A stretch of 64,000 nucleotides of DNA from Onchidella celtica (lineage: Eukaryota > Mollusca > Gastropoda > Systellommatophora > Onchidiidae), in assembly GCA_963931925.1 (NCBI GenBank), contig OZ007569.1, positions 14,186,663-14,250,662 on the forward strand, read 5' to 3'. How positions within the stretch are numbered: the first letter of the stretch is position 1; every line of letters starts with the position of its first letter. Under the pieces are notes generated by a model that ran no database searches, was not told the DNA's origin, and was given only the letters and a program-made list of their open reading frames with translations. This document shows, in pieces, positions 54,253 to 64,000 of the stretch. The position numbers and the translations under genes were made by a program.

Positions 54253-57200
54253 CCCTATCTCTTCCTGTTTCTCCGAATTTCAGAATCACATGTTTAGCTT
54301 AGCCCAGGATTATGTATATCTCTGCTATACATACTGACATTGGCCCCGACTGCCATAGACTCTAGTTTAAATCGCCTAGCCTAATTGCAACTGTGTTCGA
54401 ACAACCAGAGGTCCTGGGTCCATGAAAGTAAAATTTTATTATCCGGCCATTATATTCTATAATATTTCTGTATGAGAACAAGATTGAAGAAAACTTTCTG
54501 TGGGGGGGGGGGGGGGGGAGTCGGGGATGGAGATAGTGGTGTGTTGTTGTTGTTTTGGAGGGGGGGGGGGGCTGTTTTGTTATTAAATATTATTTCTCCG
54601 ATTTCTTCCAGGAAACGTGGCAAATAATCAAATTAGGAATTCTGGTTAAAAATTACAAACAGCCCGTGCGAGCCCTCGGCTTTTCACACTCAAAAAATCA
54701 CCGGCATATATTACATTATGAAATAAGAATCAAATTTCTTAGCGCATGAGATGTGATATCAGATGACTTCTCTGTGCTTAAAAAACATGAGAGATAAATT
54801 ATGAGCTGGAAAAAAGATGAGGAGGAGATTAAATTTTTAAAATAAATGACTATGGAAGTATAACTTTGTACAAATTAAGAAAATGACGAAAAAGAAAAAC
54901 CACCACATCGTTACACCCACATCACACACACACACACAGACAGACATTCTGTGGTTATTTTCATGGCTTAGCATCCCATGCCTCTCAATGAAAAGCCATG
55001 CATGCTGCATCCCTGACTACCATACTTGGCCCGAGGACGGATTCCGAATCACTTACCCACAAACAAAATATTCTCGGGGATGTCACCATAGATGATTATC
55101 TGGCGTGAAGCATACGCGGCCTCTCCCCCCAGTATCAACTGTTTATTTACGGACATTAGCAGGAAAAACACGAAGAACGGATACAGTTTCGCTGGTTGTC
55201 ACTGCGCCGCCGTTTTGACAACAAATTAGCTAAATAAACCAACCTGACTCTGATTTTTGTTGATACTTTTTGTTGTGTTAAAGCGGTTTCTCTTTCAACC
55301 GAAGGCTCAGCCGTCGGTTATTGAAACTTGGGTTGTTAAGCGGTGGTAATGAAGGAAGGGAGGGTGTCGCATAGCTGAACCCCCGGCTCATCTTTCGTGT
55401 CACATCTGAACTTCGTTTTTGTGTTGGGGAAAATGGCAGATTGTAACGTCTCCCCCAGCTTGTCCGGAAGGATCAGCTGTGGATGTTCCCCCTTTCCCCG
55501 AATCCCAAGTGAAACTATCAAGATTAAGGTTAAGTGACCGTAATGAATGCACTGCAGATGTACATGAACTTCGCTTTTCAGGGTAGCCTTTGCATCAAGT
55601 GCGTAAGCAACTGACTCCGATGAGAACATGCACAAATTAATAGAGTTAATACCGTACTATTATGGCGCTAGAGAGTGAACATGTAAGCACCTACAACATC
55701 ATGACTACGTGGCCAAAAATTTTTGAAATTTTGCCCTACGGTCTCAAATGTTGACGATACGTTACGTGGTCGTACCTTTCTGGACAAAATTCTGTCTCTG
55801 ATATTACGTATTGTACGATATTTTAAGCCTTAACCCTATTGCTGTCAGAAACAAAATGTACTTTGCCCTGCCAAGGGTTTTGACATGAAAAAGGGCCGTC
55901 ACATAAACTTGGTATGTGTAGCTTGCACAGATATACAAAACCCAGTAAAGTGTAAAAATATACATTTCTGAGAAAGGCTGTTTTCCTTGGTTTTGGTACC
56001 ATAGCAGTGATCCATCCAATAAACCAATGACAGTAATCAGTTTAAAAATGAGGCGCTAGTTCGTGGCGTAAAATCGAAAATATATGATCAGAAACATTCG
56101 TTCTTCGTCTTTCTTTACACATTGCTGGTCGAAAATCAACTTTATCACATCTGAATTTAATTGTGATCTGATACTTTCTATTGAAAATCTCTCCTTGCAT
56201 CGTATCCTAATGCCTTTATTTAGGTGATCTAAGTATAAATCTACACCTGGGCTTCCTACAAAGAATTTACAAGATTTAGCTTGCTCGGGTCAGCTGGGAA
56301 ATATAATACTTCGTGTTGAAATGATCCCTAATACACTTATTTTATTCCAACTTACCGTATATTTATCACTGGATGAGCGTCCATGTCTTGTCTTATTGTG
56401 TGTTATCTGAACGATCGTTGTCTGCCCTTGTTTGTGCGTGCATGCTTGTCTGTGTTTGTTGTGCGTGCGAGGATCTGTGGCATGAGACGGCATGCTATAC
56501 CAGAATGGTTTAAATGATATCCCTGACAATAACAGCTGTTTTATTATTATTATTATTTTTTAATATTATCATTTTATTATTTCATTATCATTTGCGATTG
56601 GAGAGTGAAAGAGAGAGGGGGAGAAGGATAGACAGACAGACAAAGAGACAGACAGACAGACAGAGATAGAGAGAGAGAGAGAAAACTGTCACATAGAGGA
56701 CAATCGGAAAGTCTATCCTCAGCATGCTGTATGATGTAGATAGAATTTTGTCACTGTAATGGGAAACATAGGCAATCACACTCTTGTTAATACTATGTTC
56801 TTGCAGTTGGCCTCATAAATACCCAAAGTCTCAATCGCTGAGAACTCGATAAATGAGGCTCATCAGAGACATACATTCAGATCATAAACTTCATTGGACA
56901 CCCACAAAGATAGAGCAATATATTGATTTAAAGGGCAAAAACAATAACTGTTATGAGTAATTTACGGATGGACCTTCCAAATTGTGATTGCAGTTAAAAA
57001 TTTGTTGTCCCGGTAAAAACGTGACAAAATTTTCACTGCCAGCAGAATTATGAAGATCAAGACAATTTTGTGGTATGCCATAACAGAGCCCCCATTTTCC
57101 ATCCCCATGTCGGTTTTTTCAGGGCTTGCAAGAAAAACTCCAAACAATAACTTTTGCTCATTTCAGCGACTATTGATAGCCGAGGTCTGCGCATTCCTAG

Positions 57201-57405
57201 ATATCTGAAGCCATTAGGTACAGTAATGTATACCGTACTCAACCAACTAGTCTGGTGAAATCTACGTGAAGAAAATGTTCAAGTCTAAATGTCCTATAAG
57301 CAGGACCAAGGCGGAAGCACCTAGACTGCGAGACAACAATTATTGTAACCGTTGTACACAGACTGACACAATAAATGTAATAAAACAATGGCAACGCGAA
57401 TCAAG

Positions 57406-57441
57406 CCCCCCCCCCCCCTGCATGGAAAAAAGGGGGGGGGG
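57406..57441. repeat. C13 / G10 homopolymer foldback
   Basis: Thirteen C (57406-57418) and ten G (57432-57441) separated by 13 bases; a potential short G:C hairpin. Second such arrangement in the window. Confidence 0.9.
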
Positions 57442-59325
57442 AGTTAAAACTGATAGACAAGTTTAAGGACAGGATTCTTGAAACAAACTCTTGATTTGTA
57501 GGCCTACGTCTCTGTCAAAATGACAATATTTTTCTTCGCCAGTTTACATAGTGACACCTTTCCCTGTTGTGCAGTGCAGCCCACATTGGGGTGAGGGGTA
57601 GATCTTTGCTGTTCAAGTTTAGTGCATACGGCTAGAGATACGCACATGCGACTTTTGCTGCGTTGCGATAGCTTCGCATTTTTTCTGAAATCTAGGCAAA
57701 TGAATGAAGATATGCACACAATGAGGGAGACACGGGAACCTTGCAGAATCAACCGGTACATGAAACTAAGACACAACTGCGACACCGACACGACCGTAAG
57801 TCTCAGATGCGCGCCTGGCCCAAAGGTTACTGGCTAGTCGGCAGTCGTCATTCCTTATCTAACCCCTCCCCTCACCCCGAACCCCCAACCCCACCCTTTC
57901 CTGTCACTTCATCCGTTTCTCCGGTTCCCAAGCCCACACCTAGATTATCATTAGACAAGTATGTTTGAGAAGGCTGCGGTGGGTTGGAATTGCAGAACAA
58001 GTGCTCTGTTTTATGTTCTAGAGGAGGGAAATGCTGAACTTCATAAACAAAAAAAATAGGAGACCCAGATATAGATCTAGTCATTCCGGGACAGCTCCGG
58101 TTTTTTTGTTCTCAGCCAAGCTTAACCAACTGAATACTTGATCTCATATGTCACTTATACAAGTTTCTAAAGGAAACCACACTAAGATATTAAAAATTAC
58201 CCTCTAAATTGCCTTTTGTCATAATTATATAGTTGCTGGGCGTATGGGAAGCATGGGGGCTCTATGGGATGGGGAGAAAGACAGAAAGAGAAATTGGGGA
58301 GACAGAGAGAAAGAAAGAGAGGGAGAGTGGGTGACACAGAGAGGAAGAGAAAGAGATTGGGGGTGGGACGGGGAGGGGAGAGAGAAAATCCTGTATAATA
58401 TTAATTATGTAATGTTTTTCTTACAAAAATAGGTTACTTTTTCTTTAGGTCTCCCGTTCCCCTTTTCTCTCTCTCTCTTTCTCTCACTCTCTTTCCAAGA
58501 TGCACTCTCCAAGCCCACCCGACTCTCTCTCTCTCTCTCTCACGCTTCTCTCTGCTCATACGCCATGTTGTCCTCTCGCCTAGACAATTCCGTCTGTGTG
58601 TGTGAGCATGTGTGTCTAGATCCAGACCAGCTCTCTCTCCCTCTCCTGCTCACACTTTTCCTCCCTGCTCATTGATCTAGCATAGGGCTAACGCGCTTTC
58701 ACTACTCACCAGCACTTCTCACGCACCCAACAGTCATGTTCATAAGCCCCGCCCACTACACTCGCGTTAGCCCCTCCCACCTTGGATCATTCCTATAACG
58801 ACGCTGAATTAGGATCAAGAATCTGCAGAGAACTTTTGGATTGTCTGTAGAGAAGGACACAATGGCAAAATACCGAGATGATTAGCTAAGACGTATATTC
58901 GCATCGGGAAAAGGCAGAATTTGAAATCCACCTTCAAAACAATGGCTCGTTTCGTGTAACATAATTTGCCTACGCGAATGATGACATTTTGGGCCGAAAT
59001 AAAAATGTTCTTTGAGCGTTTTTTAAAATTCGATTTTACACGTGATGGCTAAAGCGAGAGAGATCGGCGCTATCTCTTCACAGATGTGTCGGCGAAGGTT
59101 ATTATTCTGACACAATAAAAAGAATCTAGAGCTATATAAACACGAGAGGGTTGCCAAGTTTACGCACATAACTCTGAGAACAACCGCAAAACCTAGCTAT
59201 GTAAGCGGGCGGCTTTCACCTAAATTCTTTTTTCAAAGAAGTAGTTGCGATGGACAATTCAAATGTTGGGTATATTTATTTTCATATCATGCTCAAAGAG
59301 GACAATTTTTGGAAATTGTGTCTTA

Positions 59326-59765
59326 CGGTTTGAGGTCTTTATTTTAGGAAATTCGCAGCTCTTGGCATTTCATCATCATCATTGCCTTTCTCACCCTGGA
59401 TCAGGCATTTACACCTCACTTTTTCTTGCTTTTGTTCTTTTTGTAAATGTTTTTGTGTGTTTTTGTGGTAGGGATTTTTAAAAAAAATTGTTACCATGGC
59501 AGCGGCCTTGTTAGACCTCCTCTTCTCGATTTCCAACTGCCAATGTATCTTTAACATGCGCAACGTACACACGGGCCCTCCGAGCTTTTCATCCTTATCC
59601 GAGAAGACTAGGTGCTCGATCCTACCTACATAGGATCAGGGACAGGAATCCCCCCCCCCCACACACACACACAATTCCAACATGCCTGCACCGACCTAGA
59701 ATCGAACCCGGTACCTTCGGCATGAGAGACGAGCGCCTAGCCTCTAGACCAACAAAACTGAGCCT
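59326..59765 (-). mobile_element. SINE copy C with intact tRNA-like promoter boxes
   Basis: On the - strand the head keeps an A box (tggtctagagg, 59751-59741) and a B box (ggttcgattct, 59708-59698) about 33 bases apart, the arrangement of an RNA polymerase III internal promoter derived from a tRNA. A ggtgcaggcatgttgg word follows, as in copy B, then a GT/G-run, the shared ggatcgagcacctagtcttc and ttaaagatacattggcagtt words, and a diverged gccgctgcc word near 59500. The part beyond differs from copies A and B and ends in aataaagacctcaaaccg, so this may be a subfamily with a different 3' end. The outer limit is approximate. Confidence 0.75.
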
Positions 59766-59978
59766 TGTCTTTTCCGTGCCACGTTTTATAGTTTGAAATT
59801 CCTAGCTTTTTCCTGTACTTGTTTTGTTGAAACTGTTCATCTTCCGGTGTCATCATTCCTTAGTTTGCCGGCACTTTCCGGTGCAGCATTAAATTATGAC
59901 GGTGTATAAAACAATTCAGAATCAGGTGTAAATGCCAAGAGCAGCAAACCTCCTTATTAAATAAAGACCTCAAACCGG
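59326..59978. repeat. Imperfect inverted repeat pair around SINE C
   Basis: The word cggtttgaggtctttattt at about 59326-59344 recurs inverted at about 59959-59977, and the similarity continues inward for about 45 bases to an agctcttggcattt word (inverted as aaatgccaagagc near 59932). It could be a MITE hosting SINE C, or two related SINE 3' ends in opposite orientation. Confidence 0.7.
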
Positions 59979-60783
59979 GAAAAACAATGCATACGCAAGA
60001 TGCTGAAGAAAGGCTACGGTCATGTTTGTGGGTGGAGGCTGGGCAATCATGCTCATGTTGATATAAACTTTCATTATTATAAAGCGTGATTATTCATCAT
60101 TTACAAGGTGGATTGGTTTCTGACATGTACGCCTTATTTTTTTATTTTTTTAAAAATCTTTTATTTCCTCATCTCAAAGCTTGCAATTGTCATTTCCACA
60201 AGAGAAACACTGTGCTAGTTTTATAACAGATCTACTAAAAGCAGAAGGGGGCGGTTGCTTATAAATATTAGTTTTTACGGATACAATTACATATAAAAAT
60301 ATACATTTTTGTTTTGGGGATCTTTGCCACGGATCTACTGATATTTTGCCAGATTAAAGCAAACCCTTAAGAGTTCTTTGTCGCATGCAATGTTTACTAC
60401 TTTTTTTCCCTTTCATATCAGGTTTTCCTTCTCACCAACATCTTAGTCATTTACCCCTGTCCCTCATTTTCCCCCCTTCCTCACCCATTTCATTCCTTCA
60501 AACCCACACGTTTGGCCTGAATTACCCAGAAAACAAGATAATCGCATTTTCTCAAAATTTCTGGAAATCAACTGCTCACAGTGGCAGCCAGCAAATTTCT
60601 TCTCCACCATTTGTCCCCATCACTCACGAGCTTACTCATTCCAATGTGCTATGTCGTGTTCCGTGATCGCTCATTCACTCACGCTGGCTTCAATTATCCA
60701 TAAATACATGATTTCAGTTTTCACCACCACTATTATTTTGCACGTGCTCATATTTTGGCCTGATGGTCACACTGGAAAACCTT
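59979..60783. other. Non-coding stretch
   Basis: AT-rich DNA, with pyrimidine-rich sequence near 60400-60500. No gene seen. Confidence 0.5.
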
Positions 60784-61015
60784 ATATTTATTTATTTATT
60801 TATTTATTTATCTATTTATTCATTTATTCATTCATTCAGTCACTCCTTCCATTCTTTTATTAATTCAATCAGTCATTCATTCAGTGCTTCCTTCCTTCCT
60901 TCGTTCTTTCCTTCCCTCCTTCCGTCCTTCCCTCCACCCTTCCCTTATTCATTCACTCATTCATTCATTTATTCATGTATTCATTTATGCATTCAGTTTA
61001 TTTCATTTCATTTAC
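60784..61015. repeat. ATTT / ATTC / TTCC tetranucleotide array
   Basis: ATTT units at 60784-60830, then ATTC-type units, then TTCC/TTCT-type units (about 60890-60945), then ATTC/ATTT units again to about 61015. It abuts the 3' end of the LINE on its right, so it may have grown from that element's tail. Confidence 0.9.
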
Positions 61016-61418
61016 CTGTTGTCTTTTGTTGTTTATTATTTTAGAATTTTTCAGTAAAGGGGCCATTCCTCTACTCACAACTGCAGCTCTGAACAAGTGG
61101 GTCCCAGGGCTGGCTGTCATCAACCTACCATTGGCTTTTGGTCTTCTTCTTCTTTCGTTCACCAATCTAAATCTGCAGATTTGTTCTTTTAGTTTTCTGC
61201 AGTTCTGGCAGAGCACCATAGAGTTTGATATTCAGGTCGGTGAGTTTGGGCCAATATGTTTCTCGAAGTGCTGAGAAGAGTGTGCAGTTGTGCAATATAT
61301 GCTCTGTGTTTTGAGGAAACTGGCTGCACTCACATATGGTAGATGTTCCTAGTTTAAATCTGGTGAACATATGGTGGTGGAGCCTATTGTGGCCAGTTCT
61401 TAGTCTGAACAATATCAC
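61016..61418 (-). mobile_element. LINE (non-LTR retrotransposon) 3' end, second copy
   Basis: On the - strand the frame at 61418-61167 reads LFRLRTGHNRLHHHMF, then a Cys/His-bearing segment (CECSQ...TEHILHNC). This is the conserved C-terminal region found after the RNase H domain in many invertebrate non-LTR ORF2 proteins (LRTGH.R...H, then C.CG....T..H.L..C). The usual SREDQV word just upstream is broken here by an in-frame stop (about 61433), so the copy is dead. A 3' UTR-like segment follows to the tetranucleotide array at 61015. Confidence 0.85.
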
Positions 61419-62379
61419 TTGATCCTCTCAGTTCAGGAGATGATATTTATCCTGTTAGTTTATTTGCTGCAGTCTGTTGTTTTTGATGAGGTTTTTCTTC
61501 TCATAATAGTTAAATCAGACATCATCCGGCACCCATTAGATCAGTGTCGAAGTCAGAGATTCCAGACCTCCACTGGGTCAAAGATGTATACAGACATAAG
61601 GACACAGCAGACTGTCAGACACAAAGAAACAAGATCGCAGTTGGAGATGTTGGTTGGCTCTAACAGACAGAAACACAAAGGACAAAAAAAAAAACACGAT
61701 ATTTTATAATAGAAAACGTTACAAAAGGAATAACTTAAAGAGTATGCAGTTCAAGGGTATGAAGCAACTCCTAAACATGTCAAACATTACAGGACAATAA
61801 CTATGCAGAATCAAAAACCAAACCAAGTACAAAAAGTAAAGACAAACTGATGATACAATTTTGTCGACCAGGTCCATAGCCCGCCGTGGCCGACCACAGT
61901 TACTTGTATCCTCTGTAAAGATATTGTGCACGGTTATTCAATGCATCCTCATTTTCTGCCATTTCGTTTTGACAATAAAAAGAAACAATATAACAGTGGT
62001 TACTTACCTATTTGACTCAAAGATTATGAAATATGATATTAGAGGTAAAGATTGTTTGAAATTGAGCTTCATGTGCTCTCAGTTTAAAGTCCTCACAAAC
62101 TTCAGTATTTTGTCATTTGATATCCAAGCTACTGGTTTCTAACTGACAGACCCAGATAAACCAGAAATGTCTGTCAACAACAACAGGCTCTGACATAAAT
62201 GCAGAAAAATAACTTGCATTAATTCATTTAGTTGGTACAATATTGAAGATTTGTGGTACTGTGTTTCTTGAATGAGCCCACTGGCTTTAAAAATTAAAGC
62301 TGATGATCTTGAATTCGAATTCCATCACTTTGGGAGGGGGGGGGGGGTCCTAATTATGCTTCACATCTCTGTCGGAATA
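61419..62379. other. Non-coding stretch
   Basis: May include a little more of the dead LINE at its left edge. The rest is AT-rich, with a G-run at about 62333-62347. No gene. Confidence 0.4.
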
Positions 62380-62960
62380 GTCTAAAATGTTGGAGGGAAG
62401 AGAGGATGGAAAGAGGAAGACTGGAGCTGATACAGAGGGGCATTCGGACAGAAAGAGAGTAGCCAATAATAAATTATAATAGACGGTTGGAATACAGAGC
62501 AAAAGGGAGAAAACAGAGTAGAAAAGGTAAATGGAGAAGGGTGAAGTAGCAAAGAAACAGCCAGGGGAGAAGGAGTGATAAGGGAGGAGGGAGAAAGAAG
62601 AAAAATGGAGGGGACAGAGGAGGAATAAGAGTGGTGCGACGAAGGGGAAGGATAAGGGGAAAGAATACAGGACGCGGCAGAAAACAGAGGGGGGGGGGGA
62701 GGGAGGCGTAGAAAACGGGTGGGCGAGATGAGAGAAATGAGTGGATGGATAGACAGAATAGGGAAAAGATGGGAAGGAAAGACACATGTTTGGAAAACCC
62801 ATGGGAGAGACTGTGGGGTGGAAGCAAAAAGAAAATTTACAGGGAAGTGAGAAAGGCCGGGACAGGGCAGGAAAGCATGGAAATGGAAGAAGGGGGAGGG
62901 GGTGGGGGATGGGGGTGTGGGGGGGTGGAAGACAGGAAAGGGAAAATGAAAGAGGAGATA
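62380..62960. repeat. Long polypurine (GA-rich) tract
   Basis: About 580 bases in which the + strand is strongly enriched in G and A, with G-runs near 62690-62699 and 62915-62925. The - strand is therefore C/T-rich and yields an apparent 249-residue Pro/Ser/Leu/Phe-rich frame (62350-63099) that has no domain and is best seen as a composition artefact. Confidence 0.85.
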
Positions 62961-64000
62961 CTAACAGACAGACAATACAAAAACGATTATGAGGGATCAG
63001 GCAAGTTTGAAAGAAATGACTCGAAATGCCTATTGATTTGTGAGTTGGACGGTAAATAAACGCTGTAGTTCTACAAATTTCTGTTTTTGGCATGAGCATA
63101 AAATATCAAGAAACTAAAAGACCTTTGTTCATACATCTTTACAGTTTTCTGTTTGGATGAATGTTTTGCTATATCAGGAATTTGTCACCAACGTTTTGCA
63201 GCTAGTTCTAGCCAAAGGACTGGTCTGTTCATTGCCTGTTCATGAGTAAGGTTATATAACTTAATGGGAATATGTGAAAAGCAGCATTGTCCCGATATTT
63301 CTTTTCCACGTCATGATAAACATTTTGAGTGTTTATTGTTGTTGTTGTTATTTTTTTCATAGCTTTAACGCAAATGCAAAGCCATAGTTCGTGGCGCCCA
63401 GGGGCAAGTGATGGATTAGGGTGCCTGGCCCCATGACATTAACTCACATTAGAAGAAAAATGTGGGGGCTGGGGTGGAGGGGGGATTTTGCGCCCCTTGA
63501 CCCTATTTTACACTCGCAGACTGAAAGACACTCTCTTCATTATAATATCCCCCAACCGAATGTCAAATAGGGTTAAACAGTTCCAGGAGCCAGCCACCCT
63601 TCCCTCCTCATTGCTTGCTACGCCACTGTGTCGACGTCCAACTGCAACAGTAAAGTTCTTGCATGTTGCACCGGGCTCACATAACAACAAGTTGAATTAT
63701 TTCTTACACAGTCATGTAACTGCAGTTTGCACAATGAAGAGTGGCAAGAAATGGCGCGGTGGGTACAAAAGGAAAGAAATGGGAAGAGCAATAGAAAGAG
63801 AAGGTATGGACAAAGCTAGTAGAACAGTGAGACTGGAAATACCGGTGGTAAGTGGAGGATGACGTGGGTGAGAAAAAGGATGAAAGAGAGAGAGAGAAAG
63901 AGAGGAAGTGCTATTGTGGTGTCAACGATTCAAGTCTTGCTAGGCTGTAGTTTCAGACTGAATCATGCGTCTCCAAGAGTAATGAACTGGTACAGGGAAA
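62961..64000. other. Non-coding stretch
   Basis: No gene supported. The segment near 63380-63630 (cgtggcgcccaggggc, gctacgccactg) reads like a decayed dispersed repeat, but no second copy was found in the window. A short GA-rich patch lies near 63884-63905. Confidence 0.4.

Noticed and set aside
59698-59751. A and B boxes considered as a genuine tRNA gene
   Set aside because: The sequence does not fold into a full cloverleaf by eye and continues into the SINE body shared with two other copies.
62350-63099. - strand ORF of 249 residues
   Set aside because: Complement of a long polypurine tract; Pro/Ser/Leu/Phe-rich by composition with no recognisable domain.

Overview
This 64 kb window looks like intergenic and/or intronic DNA from an animal nuclear genome, most likely a lophotrochozoan and plausibly a gastropod mollusc. 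There is no dense ORF layout, no operon and no ribosomal or tRNA gene. Most open frames are short or run through tandem repeats. The transposable-element remnants (a tRNA-derived SINE family, two LINE 3' ends, small non-autonomous Helitrons, a MITE) and the many microsatellites and G/C homopolymer runs are typical of invertebrate metazoan genomes. The species assignment is inference; no species-diagnostic gene is visible.

Protein-coding content is minimal. Two stretches behave like single internal exons of unidentified genes. One is on the + strand near 24.69-24.91 kb: a good acceptor, GC-ending codons, and a hydrophobic segment followed by a charged region. The other is on the - strand near 44.24-44.49 kb: an open frame running into a consensus AG|GTAAGT donor. 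Neither protein family could be recognised.

Layout. 0-6.6 kb: AT-rich DNA with a perfect 33-bp tandem duplication. 6.67-6.98 kb: SINE copy A. 9.28-9.57 kb: large CTAT/CTGT microsatellite. 15.0-15.2 kb: ATTT and ATG arrays. 16.1 and 19.7 kb: two copies of a ~215-bp dispersed repeat bracketing a minisatellite of 34 apparently identical 26-bp units (17.32-18.20 kb). 24.7 kb: candidate exon. 26.2, 27.8 and 54.2 kb: CT and ACTC arrays. 28.67 kb: Helitron-like hairpin terminus. 39.7-40.6 kb: GACA array plus ~20 units of a 36-bp purine-rich minisatellite. 41.6-42.0 kb: LINE 3' end. 43.1-43.5 kb and 48.8-49.6 kb: two related Helitron-like elements, the second interrupted by a MITE with perfect 15-bp inverted termini. 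44.2 kb: candidate exon. 52.2-52.7 kb: SINE copy B. 59.3-60.0 kb: SINE copy C, with tRNA A and B boxes, between inverted repeats. 60.8-61.4 kb: second LINE 3' end leading into an ATTT/ATTC array. 62.4-62.95 kb: long polypurine tract.

Several blocks in the gene-poor DNA have balanced composition with homeodomain-like AT cores beside GC-rich words. This is the look of conserved non-coding elements, but that is only an impression and needs cross-species alignment. Apart from the two candidate exons, the architecture is explained by transposable-element nesting and tandem-repeat expansion; no convincing new multi-gene system was found.
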